Positions 33,036 to 44,260 of a stretch of DNA of 64,000 bases are shown in pieces. The DNA comes from Sciurus carolinensis (Eukaryota; Chordata; Mammalia; Rodentia; Sciuridae), in NCBI RefSeq assembly GCF_902686445.1, contig NC_062219.1:142706057-142770056 (forward strand), given 5' to 3'. The position numbers were made by a program, and so were the translations under genes. Every line of letters starts with the position of its first letter. Position 1 is the first letter of the stretch. The notes under the pieces are model-generated. The model saw nothing but the letters and a program-made list of their open reading frames with translations. It did no database searches and was not told where the DNA came from.

Positions 33036-33990
33036 GTTCATTTATTCACTTAAACAAACCATGGAGTGTTTTCTATGTGTTCAGCTCTATGCTGGGCACT
33101 TGGGCATCTTATGATGAGTCAAAACAGATGAGGAGTTTATTTGCCAAAAGGGGTAAAGAACACTGTTCAAATAAATAGTATGATCAAGAGTCCTTTGGCA
33201 GAGGGGAGCCAGGGTTCTGCAAAAAGACCAGTGTTGCTGGATGACAGATAAGGGACAAGCAGAATAGAAGCTGCAGTTGTGGGCAGGGAAGGGTCACCAA
33301 GGACAGTGCCGCAGCATCTTCAGAGCTCTGTTTGAGCCCCAGTGATGGGTGCTGCTACGGTCTGGATATGAGGCATCCCCCAGAGGCTCCTATGCTAACT
33401 CAGGCGTGTTCAGGGTGAACTGACTGGTTCATGAGATCTGTAACCTAATTAGTCCATGCCAGTTTGAATGGACTGACTGAGGGGTAACTGTGGGCAGGCG
33501 GGGCGTGGCTGGAGGAGGTGGGTCCCTCGGGGTGTGCCCTGGAGGGGTGCATCTTCCCTGTGGGCCTTTCCCCGTCTCTGCTACCTGATCACCATGAGGT
33601 GAGCAGCTTTCCTCTGTGGCCCTTTTGCCATGATGTTCTGCCTCACCTTGGGCACAGAGTGATGGAATTATCAATGGTGGACTAAATTAAAAACATGACC
33701 CCAAATAAACTTTTCCTCCTCTAAGTTGTTCTCATCGGGTCTTTTGGTCACAGCAACACAAAGCTGACTAACGTAGGTGCTGAGCACTGAAGTGATGTAA
33801 TCGGATCTGGGTTTTGTAAGATCACTCTACACAATGGAAAGAATAGTTTAGAAGTAGGTGGACCAGTTATCTGGTAGCCCAGGCCAGAAATGGTACCAGA
33901 GTGAGCTAGGGCAGTGGTATGGAAACACAAAGTAGATGAATTTGAAGAGAGGCAGTAGTGCTTCCATGGGATCTCGTTCAGACTGCCAGT
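33036..33990 (-). repeat. L2-type LINE relic, antisense, split by an LTR
   Basis: Left part: TTCATTTATTCACTTAAACA, CAGCTCTATGCTGGGCACTT. Right part after the LTR: GTGATGTAATCGGATCTGGG, GTAAGATCACTCTACACAAT, GTGGACCAGTTATCTGGTAG and CCAGGCCAGAAATGGTACC. These follow the order of an antisense L2-type element, with the LTR 33353-33775 inserted inside it. Confidence 0.6.
33353..33775 (+). mobile_element. solo MaLR-type LTR with perfect 5-bp target duplication
   Basis: 423 bp from TGCTACGGTCTGGATATGAG to AAAGCTGACTAACGTA. Internal blocks include GGGCGTGGCTGGAGGAGG, CTGATCACCATGAGGTGAGC, GCCATGATGTTCTGCCTCAC and CTTTTGGTCACAGCAACAC. GGTGC at 33348-33352 and 33776-33780 is the target-site duplication, as expected for ERVL-MaLR elements. 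No internal retroviral sequence remains. The antisense LTR at 10156-10590 is a probable family member. Confidence 0.9.
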
Positions 33991-33999
33991 TTTCACCCA

Positions 34000-34150
34000 C
34001 TTAGCCCTAGGACCTTGAAAACCTACTCCACTTCTCTATGCCTCAGTTTCCTCATCTGCAAGATGATATAAAATGATGGTTCCTGTGTCTTAGAGTTATT
34101 GAAAAGAATAAATTAATAGAAGTACTTAGAAAGGGGTTTGGTTCATAATG
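34000..34150 (+). repeat. MIR SINE, sense
   Basis: ACCTTGAAAACCTACTCCAC, TGCCTCAGTTTCCTCATCTG, CAAGATGATATAAAATGATG, TAGAGTTATTGAAAAGAATA and AGAAAGGGGTTTGGTTCAT follow the MIR order from core to 3' end. Fairly well preserved. Confidence 0.75.
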
Positions 34151-34779
34151 ATTATACATGTGATAGATATATACCATATATATGTAGGTACGTAAGTACA
34201 TACCTGTATAAACTTACATGCTTTACAATTAAGAAGATATGTAAAGGATAAGACTGACAGGACTGGGAGATAAATTGAATAAGGTTAGGAAGAGGGAGAT
34301 GTATAGCTACCTTTCCTTTATATTTGCAAGCCATAGATACTACTTCCTGCCCAAATAAAGCCAAGAAACCAGATTTACCTTCCTGCCGGAAACAACTCAC
34401 GAAATGGACAAAATATATGAAGCAACAGATTTAAAGATCATCAGATGTTAGGCAATGAAGGACAGTTGTCACTAAGACATGGAGAAAAATAAGGGGAGCT
34501 GGACTAGTGCCCCCAGCCTGCTGCCTTCAGAGATTTCCTAGGCTCAGTGCAGGGAGGGTGAACCCAGGAGGAGCCTATTGGACACCTGAGTGGGTGGAGC
34601 CTCCAGGTAGTTCAAGGGAGGTGGAGTTTTCAGGGTTGAGAACCAGAGAGGAGAGAGTTACACAGAAGGATTATGAAGATGTGCCCAGGGTCCCCTCCAG
34701 CATTCAGCTGTGTGCTGAGCAGCACCCAAGCATAAGGAAACTGCCTGAGGCAAAGAAGGAATCCCTGAAGGGTTACAGA
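34151..34779. other. unclassified sequence, possibly 5' part of the following L1
   Basis: No exon. The 126-residue frame at 34507-34887 has no domain and runs into the L1-related block. It may derive from an L1/HAL1 5' region, but this is not certain. Confidence 0.3.
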
Positions 34780-35260
34780 GTGCTTCAAGGGACAGAACCT
34801 GGAGCACACAGGCTGGAAGAGGTGCCATGCCACATGGAAAGAATGAAACTCAGAGATGATAAAAAGAAGATGAAAAGAACATGCTGATCTGTGGAACAAT
34901 GCCAAGCCAACATAATCCCCACAGGAAAGGAGAGAAGAACGAAAGGAAACAGGAAAAATATCTGAAGAAGTAAAGGGTGAAATTTTCCCAAATTCAAAGA
35001 TGCCCAGCCAACCCTAGGCACAAGAAACACAAGCTTCGTCAAAGTCAAACTGTTAAAAATTGCTGAAAAGGAGAAAAATCGTAAAAACAGAGGAAAAAGT
35101 GCCATGTTTACAAAGGAAGGAAGATGCGTGACAGCAAATTTTCTATTAGAAATGATTGAACGAAGAGAAAAAAAATCTTTAAAGTGCTAAAATGAATAAA
35201 AGAAAACCTGTCAACCTGGCACTTTATGCCCAGTGAAAATGTACTTCCAAATAAATGTGA

Positions 35261-35347
35261 GGGCTGGGGAAGGAGCTCAATGGTGGAGCACCTGCTGGCA
35301 GGTGCGAGGCCCTGGGTTGACTCCCAGCTCTGCAAAGCAAACAAACT
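35261..35347 (+). mobile_element. ID-like tRNA-derived SINE, sense, inside the L1
   Basis: GGGCTGGGGAAGGAGCTCAA (A-box region), GGAGCACCTGCTGGCAGGTG and CCCTGGGTTGACTCCCAGCT (B-box region), with a short A-rich tail. It interrupts the ORF1-derived part of the L1 at 34780-38290. Confidence 0.85.
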
Positions 35348-36975
35348 GTGACTAAAGACTGTGCAGAAAGAGGCAAGCTGAAAAATAATTAATCAACAAT
35401 GGACTGCACTACCAGAAATGCCCAGAGGAGTTCTTCAGGCAGAGGCAAAGGATATCAGATGGAAACCTAGGTCCACATGAGGAATGGAAAGTACTTATGT
35501 TGACAGGTTTCATATTTTTTCTTCCTACTTAAATATCTCTTAAAGATTCAGAGTGGACAATGGGTTTTCTCACCTACACAGAAGGAAAAGGAATGGTAAC
35601 CACAACACAAAGCCTGAGAGAGATACAATGAAAATGTAATATGAAAAGGTTCTTTATCCTGTGTGAAGGGCATAGCATCTCTAGAAAGAAGACTGTGAAG
35701 TTAAAGATATACACACTGTATATGTATACACTTTAACAGAAGAGATCTGGCTCAGAAGCCAACAATGGGAAAAAAATAGAACCATAAAAAATGCCCAGTT
35801 AGTACAAAAGAACACAGAAAAAGAGGAACTACATAAGAAAGAACAGAGAAAAAAAATGATAGTTTCAAACCTAATCACATCAGTTATAAATAACATTCAG
35901 TGTATAAATACCTCAGTTAAAAACATAAATTGTCAAATTATACAGGGTGTATGAGAATCCACATTTACTATAATGATACGAACAAGTCAAAAATAAAATC
36001 ATACAAAAGATATATCATGCTAACACTAAAAAAAGAAGTGTCAGTGACAATATTAAATCCAATAAAGTAGATTTTTAAAGCAAAGAATATTACAATGAAT
36101 AAAAGTCATTTTTAAGTGAAAAAGTGTCAATTTATCAAGAAGGCTTAACAACCTTAAACTTTTATGCACCAAACAACAAAGTTTCCAGATGTATAAACAA
36201 GAAGAAATAGAAATAGAATCCACATTTTCAGTTGTAGATTGAAATACCCATCTCAACATTTGATGAAACAAGATGAGAAATTGACAAGAATATAGAAAGC
36301 TCAAGAACCCCAATCAACTTAACATAATTAGCATTTGTAGCACGCACTGTACAATGGCATAATATTTTTTCAATGCAGACCATGTTCTGGGCTATTAAAC
36401 AAGTGGTAATAAATTTAAAAGGATTCAAATCATGCAAAGAAATATAATTTGATCTCAGTAGAATTAAATTAGAAATCAAAATACAGAGATCTGAGAAATG
36501 CCCCAATTAGGGAAAAGAAACAATACTTCTAAATAACTTATGAGACAAAGGAGAAATCAAAAGGGAAATTAGAGAGTCCATAGACATGAGCAAAAATGAA
36601 AGTGAAATATATTTAAAATGTTTACAATGACACTAGAATAGTAGTTGAAGAGAAATTGATAGTTGTAAATGCCTACGTAAGTCAAGTTGAGAGATCTTTA
36701 CTTGCCTTAAAGCTAGAGTAATAAAAATTGGCATAAAGATTGACAAATAGGTCAGTGGAACAATAGGGACCCATGTGTATTTAGGCATCTAATTCTTGAT
36801 AAAGGCACAAAGGCTAATGGTTATCATTTTCAACAAATGGTGTAGGACAACTGAATATCCAAACACGTGTACACACATAATTCACAATCCATATCTCACA
36901 CCATTTCCATTAACTCAAAATAGATCATGGTGCTAAATATAAATCCTAAGACTAAAAAACTTTTAAAAGAAAGCA

Positions 36976-37239
36976 GGAAAGCCGGGTGTGGTGGTGCACA
37001 CCCGTAATCCCAGAGCCTGCAGAGGCTGAGGCAAGAGGATCTCAGCTCAAGGTCAGCCTCAGCAACTGAGTGAGTCCCTAGACAACTTAGTGAAACACTG
37101 AATCAAAATAAAAAATAAAAAGGGCTGGGGCTGGGGCTCGGTAGTTAGGCACCTAAGCACCTATGGGTTAAATCACTGGTACAAAAAAAAAAAAAAGAAA
37201 AAAGAAAAAAGAAAGAAAGAAAGAAAGAAAACAAAAAGA
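36976..37239 (+). mobile_element. composite B1-ID SINE, sense, with target-site duplication
   Basis: GCCGGGTGTGGTGGTGCACA, CAGAGGCTGAGGCAAGAGG and CAGCCTCAGCAACTGAGTGA form the 7SL/B1 half. GGGCTGGGGCTGGGGCTCGG and ATGGGTTAAATCACTGGTAC form the ID half. A long A/GAAA-rich tail follows. AAAAGAAAGCA flanks it at 36965-36975 and 37240-37250. It sits in the ORF2 C-terminal part of the old L1. Confidence 0.95.
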
Positions 37240-38290
37240 AAAAGAAAGCAAACATAAGAGTAACTCTGAGACTTTGAGTTAGTCAAAGTTTTCTTGGATG
37301 TGACATTGAAAGCAGTCTATGACAGAAAAAGAAATGATGAATAACAATTAAAACTTGTGTTTTTTAAGAAGACATCCTTAAGAGAATAAAATGGTAAGAC
37401 ATAGACTTGAAGAAAATGTTTGCAAATCATTTATCTGATAAAGTATTTGTAACCATAATGCATAAAAAGCCTTCCCAACTCAATAGCAAAAAAGCTAGCA
37501 ACCTTATATTTAAAAAAAGACCAAAGACTTAAACAAATACATATGGAAGGCAAATAATCTCATGAACAGATACTGAACATCATTAATAATTAAGGAAACA
37601 CTACATAGAGAAATCACTTTATACCTATTAGAAAGGTGAAGTTTTAAGAAGACTTATGGTATGCTGCAGAGGATGAGGAGGCACTGGTGGGAATGTTAAG
37701 TGGTACAAATACTTTGGAAAATGCTTAGCAGTTTCTTGGGTTACATATACGCCTATTATATCATCCTGCCATTCCACTCCGAACGTTTACCCAGAGTAAA
37801 TGGAAGCACATGCCCTTACAACGATGTGCACAGGACTCTTCAGAATAGCCCAAGTCTCGAAATGACCTATGTGCTTATCAGCAGATGAATGGATAAACCA
37901 GGGTCTATCTATACATCCTAATATTACTTAGCAATAAACAGAATTAATGGCTGATACTTGCAATAACATGCTACATCTTCAAATAATGAGATACTTTATT
38001 TGTATATAATATTAACGTAATTAAACATTCTATTTATATAAAATTTGGGGGAATTGTAAACTAACCTATAGTGACAGAAAAGAGCTCGGTGGTTGCCTGA
38101 AGTGGAGGGAGGATGGGTGGGAAAGAAGAATGACACAGGAGTATGGACCCTGGGCAGTGATGGCAATGACCCCTGTCCTGAGGGTGGTGATAATTCTGCA
38201 GGTGTGGACAAATGCTCAAACTCATTGACTCATATGCATCACGTATGTGTGGTTTGCTGGACATCAACTATACATCAATAGATCTATTTT

Positions 38291-39340
38291 TAAAGGGTTG
38301 GGAGTGTTGGCATATCCGTGGCTCAGGTGATCTCCGAGAGGGCGAGAGGACTGTCTGGAGGCTGCACAGGAAACGGTGCTAACAATTATATGGCCAGGAG
38401 TCTGGCGAGTGCCCGTGGTTGCTCAGTGGGGTCCTACATGCTGCGTTTTGTGCTCTCAACACTGAGTTGTGCTAGAGATGTGCCCTTAAGTGTACCCACA
38501 CTGCCCTGTTCTCCTTAAGTAAGAAAGGAGTATTTCAAGATCTCATAGCATTTCATTTCTATAAGATCAAATGAGATCATATATAGGGAAATGCTTTGCG
38601 ATTTTCAATATAAATCAAAATGTTATTCTTAAAACTCACAAAACTTTGGAACAGAACTTTTTTTGGCCAACACAAACCTTCATGGAATACACAAGAGTTT
38701 ATCAACTGAGGGAGGAGGCCCTGTGATCTGACAGCAGGAGGGTCCAGGAGACGGGAGGGCCTCCATGCCAGTAGTGGCTTCGCTTGTTGGCAGCAGGTGA
38801 GAGGATGGGACCCACCATGTCCCATTGTCCTATATACAGGCACATAGGTGGGAGTTTCAAATACAAGGACAGGGGTCTTAGCAAAAGCATTGCAGTTAAT
38901 ACCTTTAAATGTTTATATGCCTTGTGCATGCTGTGACATTATGAATATGAAGAATACTCTCTGCTGTCATATAATATTTTTACATTAATCTGTTTGCATT
39001 CTGTATAACACATATTACCAATTCAAATCTGTATTATGGTAAAATGCTATTGTTTCCATTCCAACTTAATTTTTGTTCTATATCATCCTGATATGCTTCC
39101 CCATATTAAAAATTTTTTCATTATTCCAGTGAAACTGATTATACTGATTATACTTCAATCCTGTCTTTTGGTCTCACTTTTAGTTTGTACTCCAAAGGCC
39201 ACAATGAAAATAAAAGCATGTATTTTATAAGGACTTTATAATTGGATTTAGAGGACTATGTATCTAACAACACTTGCAACATAAGTACAAAATAACATTA
39301 ATGACTCTGCATATTTATTTTTTCCTCTCTGTTTTTGGTT
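38291..39340. other. unique-looking sequence, no gene seen
   Basis: AT-rich beyond 38930. No exon or confident repeat. Confidence 0.4.
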
Positions 39341-39541
39341 TTGTTTTTATTTTGTGATACTGGAGATTGAATCCAGGGGAGCCCTACCACTGAGCTGCAT
39401 CCCCTCCCCTTCTTATTTTATGTTTTAAAAATCTTGAGACATGGACTCTTGACATTGTTGAGGCTGGCCTTGAATACGCGATCCTCCTGTCTCAGTCTCC
39501 CGAGTAGCTCAGATTATAGGCGTTCACCATTGCGTTAGGCC
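39341..39541 (-). mobile_element. composite B1-ID SINE, antisense
   Basis: T-rich tail complement, ID half (GGAGATTGAATCCAGGGGAG, CACTGAGCTGCATCCCC), then 7SL/B1 half (ATCTTGAGACATGGACTCTT, GTTGAGGCTGGCCTTGAATA, CGATCCTCCTGTCTCAGTCT). More diverged than the copy at 28555. Confidence 0.9.
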
Positions 39542-39546
39542 TCTCT

Positions 39547-40080
39547 GTGTCTTTTAAGTAAAATTTTTACTCTAGGGCAGTTTTAGAATTACAGAAAAAT
39601 TATGAAGACAGAACAGAGAGAGTTCCCATTATGCCTTACCCAGTTTCTCCTGTTGTTAATGTGCTTCATGAGTCCGAGACTTGTGTTAAAATGAGAAACT
39701 GGTATTGCTTCATTCTTACTAAGGTCCACGCTCAATTCAGATGTCCCTCATTTTTAACTTCAGCTTCTTTCTGTTCCAGGATCCCACCCAGGGCAGTGCA
39801 GGGCGGTGACCACCCATGTTCCCTCATGTTCCTCTTAGCATCTCAGACTTCTCTTGTTCTTGATGACTTTGGCATTTTGAAGACTTATGGGTTGTGTTTT
39901 GTAGGTCATTCCTCCATTGGGGTCCTTCTGATGTTTTCCTCAAGCTTAGACTGGGGGGCTTTGGGGAGGGAAACCAGAGTGCTTTTCTTATCTCCTCCAA
40001 CAGTGTTCTCTCAGCATGACTTTCATGGGACTTGTCACCATCCACATGACACGAGCCTTGGCCACTAAGCGAGATATGCT
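39547..40080 (-). mobile_element. old L1 3' UTR, antisense
   Basis: CAGTTTTAGAATTACAGAAA, GAGAGTTCCCATTATGCC, TACCCAGTTTCTCCTGTTG, CAGATGTCCCTCATTTTTAA, TTCCAGGATCCCACCCAGGG, GATGACTTTGGCATTTTGAA and TAGACTGGGGGGCTTTGG match the antisense 3' UTR of old L1M-type elements in order. The 145-residue frame at 39631-40068 is a by-product. Confidence 0.75.
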
Positions 40081-41299
40081 CTGCAGTGTGTGCTCACTCT
40101 GTGCTGTTGCCTTTCATCCATCATTTTTTTTTTTCATTATTTTTACACTATTTTATTATGAGAATTTAAACCCATACAAGGAAGTGGAAGTTCTAAAACG
40201 TTTTATAATATTTTATATGTGTTCCAAACAAAAGAATTTGAGGGGGGCCCAGTCTAACTCATAATAATATTCAAATTTATTTTTTGTGCAACTTAAAGGA
40301 ATTTGAAACAATTGTGTACCTCTTGTATGTTTTAAAATTGACATTTAACAATTTAAATCATATGTTTAAATGGTTTCAAGGGATAAAGTTTCTGGCATTT
40401 TGTGAATATTGGTGACATTTTAAAATAAAATGTTTACATCGCTCTTTTAAGTGAATCCACAGGAATCTAAATACCATAACAATTTGATTCAATAATCATT
40501 TACTATAAAAATGCATGCAATACCTCCTATGGAAATTTTTTTCCCTATGGAGAATTTTATGCCTTTTCTTCTCTCTCTTTGTTTTAATCCTAATTCTCCC
40601 ACAGAATTTCATTTTTTTGTGCCAGAAAATCTTTTTGAACACTCTGTCATACTCCCCTTTGACAAAATAGTAGCTAGCAATCAAATTTTAAAAACTCTAT
40701 TTCATAGGACCATGAGATTGTGTTAAAAATTTTCCTTCTGGGTTGAGTTTTATAATTATTGTTATAAAATCGATCAAGAAAACAAAACAACACTATGAAA
40801 CATCATTTTGTAGGATATTAAACAGAAAAGGTAACATTTTGTTGCGAATTCTTCTCTTAATGATAAACGGTGCCTCTTCCCTGCCCCCACAGTTCAGCAT
40901 CCATTGATGAATGACGTCATGCTAGAACCAGACAGACTTCTACATTTGTTTCCCCTACTGCTCATGTGAATAAAATAACTGATAAGAGAACTTATTCATG
41001 GTAACAAACAAATGGAATGAAAGACTTTGGTTATAGCAATTTCATCCTACTTTTGAATTCCATCCCAGTTATATGCCACATACCACCTTGTAATTTATCA
41101 TTGAAAATTCTTTTAGTGTTGTCTCTGATACAAATTCTATTAAGCTCTTCTTTAAATTCATGAAATGTCGAAAACCCACCAGACAGGCAGAAACTCTACA
41201 ACCTAATTTAAGAGTAATAGTCCTGTGTTCTGGAAGGACCCCAAAATGGGTTTACTAAGCCTTGTCAAACAACTCTTAATTATACCTGTTGCCCTTTCA
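40081..41299. other. AT-rich unique-looking sequence
   Basis: No exon or confident repeat other than the CRE palindrome listed separately. Confidence 0.4.
40911..40920. promoter_or_regulatory. candidate CRE (CREB/ATF) palindrome
   Basis: ATGACGTCAT is a perfect 10-bp palindrome containing the full CRE, TGACGTCA. No TATA box or CpG-rich promoter context surrounds it, so function is uncertain. Confidence 0.35.
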
Positions 41300-41690
41300 C
41301 TTATGAGTTGGTGTCTTCATCTGAGTTCCCCAAAGGCAGACCCTAAGATGAACTCTTGAGTTCAAGAAGTTTATCTGAGAGGTGATCCCAGAAAGTACAA
41401 CTGAGCAGTGAGGAAATTGAGACAGAGAAGGAAGCAACTGAGCCCAATCCCACTTCCTGAGCTTGTAGAGTGTGCCTCAGAGCCGTCCACAGGACGGGGA
41501 AGTGGGGATATATGATCTGACTCCGTCTTTCATTAATCACCTGGGCACGTCCAGTTTCTCTATGCAAGGCTGAGGACCAGACAGCAAGTGGGTCCTCCTT
41601 ATACTGAGAACAGATAGACGGGGGTTGTTAGGACTAGAAGGTACAGTGAGCTCAGGTGAGCCAGGAGGATCCGAAGTAGAACAACAGCTG
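41300..41690. repeat. possible old LTR-like dispersed repeat
   Basis: GTTCAAGAAGTTTATCTGAG, AGGTGATCCCAGAAAGTACA and GAGGAAATTGAGACAGAGAA resemble a common mammalian interspersed repeat (AAGTTTATTTGGGAGGTGATCCCAGGAAGCA-type). Family not assigned. Confidence 0.35.
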
Positions 41691-41699
41691 GGAAAATGG

Positions 41700-42834
41700 A
41701 AACATTTAAAAATTTATTAGTGGTAAAATTTTTATCTCACCCCATGTTATGAAATACATATTTTCATTAAGACCTTGAAGCTGCAGATTTATCTCATTTA
41801 ATTTGTAAAAAGGTCCTCCTTATGTTGGTAAAGCTAGTACTCTTTGTCAAACCAATCCACAAGATAAGACTTTTTTCCCTGACAAAATAGTCTAACTTCA
41901 TTTTTAATCATAATAAGTATGTTAATATAAAATTAAGAAAATTCATCAAGTAGTTCTTGAATTTAATTTGCATTTAATATTGAATAAATATTAAGCATTA
42001 CCAAAACTATGAGAAATAAGCTTCCAAATGCATATTGTAAAGAGCTTTAAACGATGCAGACATAATGGAATTAATCTATTCACTTTTTAATAAGTAATAA
42101 AAACAAGAAAATGAATAATGATACTGTTTTCATTATCTATAAAAATGGATACTGTTTGGTTTAAATTGTAAGTTATATTTAAAGAGAGGTACATGATAAA
42201 AAGCATTGTGTTTCTTTGGCAAATGTATGTGAGTATATATTGATTGTATTCTGCCTGGGGGATAATTAAATTAGAACCAAGTATAAATATCATAAATAAT
42301 GCCATAATTTCCAGACCTCAGGGTAAAACTTTCCCTAGTATTTAAAGGAGGAGAAAGTCACATAATGCTAACACTCATCAGTCTGAATGCAAGTACGTAG
42401 TTTTATTTAGTTATTTTTGTTCAGAGGAATAGGAAGCATTAAGCATTTTATAAATAAAATTAGGGATGAACTTCAATTAGAAGATATGTTTAATGACATG
42501 CTTTTGGCATATGCATTTTAATTGCTTTATTGAAGAGCATGCACCAATCAGAAAGAAATTATGAAAAATTGTCTTTTATGAATTGTATTTAATTTACTTT
42601 GGGAAATTTGGTAGTTTCAGAAAGCATTCAAGAAATGTTTAAAAAAACAACAACAACAGTCAGTCAGTCACTGACATATTTCCTTTGGCTATTTCAAGGC
42701 ACTTTCTAGTCATAAATACGGCGGGTGGCCAAAAGGAAATACATTTAAAAACCCATGGAGAATTCAAAATATTTCACCCATGATTTGCTGTCATGGACTC
42801 TCACAACACCGCCGCAGGAGAAGTTGGATTATCT
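41700..42834. other. AT-rich unique block, candidate conserved noncoding DNA
   Basis: About 1.1 kb without recognisable repeats and with many homeodomain/POU-type words (GCATATGCATTTTAATTGC, TTAATTTGCATTTAATATT, CACCAATCAG). A (CAGT)n-like run is at 42658-42674. Regulatory function is only an inference. Confidence 0.35.
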
Positions 42835-43021
42835 TTTCTTTTCTTTTGCAGAACTGGGGATTGAACCCGGTGGCACTCTACCCCTGAGATACACCCAAGT
42901 CACCTCTTCTTAATTTTTATTTTGGGACATGGCAAGTTGCCCAGACTGGCCTTGAATTTGGGATCCTCCTGCCTCAGCCTCCCAGTCGCTGGGATTACAG
43001 GTGTTCGCCACCGCATCTGGA
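42835..43021 (-). mobile_element. composite B1-ID SINE, antisense
   Basis: Pyrimidine-rich tail complement, ID half (CTGGGGATTGAACCCGGTGG, CCCCTGAGATACACCC), then 7SL/B1 half (TTTTGGGACATGGCAAGTTG, TTGAATTTGGGATCCTCCTG, GGGATTACAGGTGTTCGCCA). Confidence 0.9.
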
Positions 43022-43460
43022 GTTGCAAGTTTAAATAGGTTTGTATCTTTTCACCCCACTCTGCCAAGTAACTGAGCATCCCATCACTCAGCCTCGCTTA
43101 ACGAAAATGTGCATGAAACTCAAAGACTTTACTTGTCTCGAGTAATCAACAGGGGAGGCATCCCCTTTTCCGGTCATCCTGAGGTTGCGTTGCTCAGAGG
43201 CAACATGCTCAAGCCACCTTTGGATGGGTGTGGATAGGGCTTTGTGAACCTGACGGACTCCGGAGCCAATCCGGCAAACTCTCCAGCCAGTGAACCCGGC
43301 CATGAAGCCGCAGATGCCTGGCTGTGCCCTGCTCCCGGGACTGGGTACTGTCAGATCGCTCTCCCAGGCTGCTCTGTCCGGTTCTTGCCAACTTTTACGT
43401 TGTTGGACTTTGAAGTTTTTGCTATTTGGGCAGATGGGAATATCATTTCATAGATTTTGC
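43022..43460. other. short unique block between two SINEs, locally GC-rich
   Basis: 43240-43390 is GC-rich with several CpG. A start codon near 43302 opens a short frame beginning MKPQMPGCALLPGLG that looks vaguely like a targeting peptide. The frame runs on into the next SINE and has no splice support, so it is not called. Confidence 0.35.
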
Positions 43461-43645
43461 TTTTTATTTTCCAAGTTCTAGATACCAATAATTGAACCCA
43501 GGGGTGCTTAAGCACTAAGCCACATCCCCAGCCCTTTATTTTTTATTTTTTTATTTTTAGGTTGCTTAGGGCCTCGTTAAGTTGCTGAGGCTGGCTTTGA
43601 ACTCTCCGTCCTCCTGCCTCAGGCTCCTGAGCTGCTGGATTACAT
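43461..43645 (-). mobile_element. composite B1-ID SINE, antisense, 5'-truncated
   Basis: ID half ACCAATAATTGAACCCAGGG and GCCACATCCCCAGCCC; B1 half GGTTGCTTAGGGCCTCGTTA, GAGGCTGGCTTTGAACTCT, CCTCCTGCCTCAGGCTCC. The terminal CAGGTG..CCGG part of the B1 half is missing. Confidence 0.85.
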
Positions 43646-43739
43646 CTGATCATCATCATTTAACACTGTTCCATTATTCAGTAGTGCTAATACCTGTGTC
43701 ATTTTAAAACATTGAGTGCTTACATTGAATCAGACATTT

Positions 43740-43915
43740 TAAAAATATTTTATGTATTACCCTGTTTAATTCTTACAACTTCTCTGTGGAGAAGTTTGCT
43801 TATATATCCCTGTTTTATAGATAAGGAAACGGAGGCATAGGAAGACCTAAGCGGATTAATCATGGTTGTTCAGTAGGTGGCAGAGGCCCAACTTGAACTT
43901 GCGGAACTTGCATCC
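43740..43915 (-). repeat. MIR SINE, antisense
   Basis: TTTAATTCTTACAACTTCTC, CCCTGTTTTATAGATAAGGA, AACGGAGGCATAGGAAGACC, CATGGTTGTTCAGTAGGTGG and CAGAGGCCCAACTTGAACTT follow the antisense MIR order. Well recognisable. Confidence 0.75.
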
Positions 43916-44044
43916 TTAATTATTACATTGTCTCCTGTAACTTCACCTTAACACAACATGAATGGCACTGCAATCTTCAAATAGCCTCATTTTGGTTTAT
44001 TGCAAAAGGAATTGAATTTTAGTTACAGTGGACTGCCGTCCACT

Positions 44045-44260
44045 TCATTAGTTGATGAAGTTCCTACTTTGGGTTATATATTATGATAAATTTCTGGATT
44101 AGGAAAACAAGGTGAAAAAAAAGTAAGACACAGTCTCTACCCTGGAAGAGCTTACAAGGCAGGAGGGAAGATAAGAACCACCGTGCTGTGTGATGGACAC
44201 TGTGATGCGGTTGGTCTAAGGATGCTCAGAGAACATGCAGAAGGGCCCCTAAGGTGCCGT
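44045..44260 (-). repeat. L2-type LINE relic, antisense
   Basis: GACACAGTCTCTACCCTGGA, AGAGCTTACAAGGCAGGAGG, GTGTGATGGACACTGTGATG and ATGCTCAGAGAACATGCAGA follow the antisense L2-type order. Confidence 0.55.

Larger units (their letters stand above)
34780..38290 (+). mobile_element. old L1/HAL1-like LINE, internally deleted, with SINE insertions
   Basis: ORF1-derived text comes first (about 34880-35470: AGTAAAGGGTGAAATTTTCC, AGGCACAAGAAACACAAGC, CAGCAAATTTTCTATTAG, ATGCCCAGTGAAAATGTAC, GGAGTTCTTCAGGCAGAGG). ORF2 endonuclease-side text follows (36160-36680: CATGTTCTGGGCTATTAAAC, AAATTTAAAAGGATTCAAAT, AGAAATCAAAAGGGAAATTA). The text then jumps at about 36690 to the C-terminal part (AATTGGCATAAAGATTGACA, GTGTAGGACAACTGAATATC) and the 3' end (CAGCAGATGAATGGATAAAC, GGTGGTTGCCTGAAGTGG, AGGTGTGGACAAATGCTC). 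The reverse-transcriptase core is missing. All frames are broken. Confidence 0.8.

Noticed and set aside
39631..40068. 145-residue open frame
   Set aside because: It is the antisense of an L1 3' UTR, which is noncoding.
43290..43481. Frame starting MKPQMPGCALLPGLG, resembling a mitochondrial or signal peptide
   Set aside because: It is short, continues into an antisense SINE tail and lacks a splice donor that I could defend.
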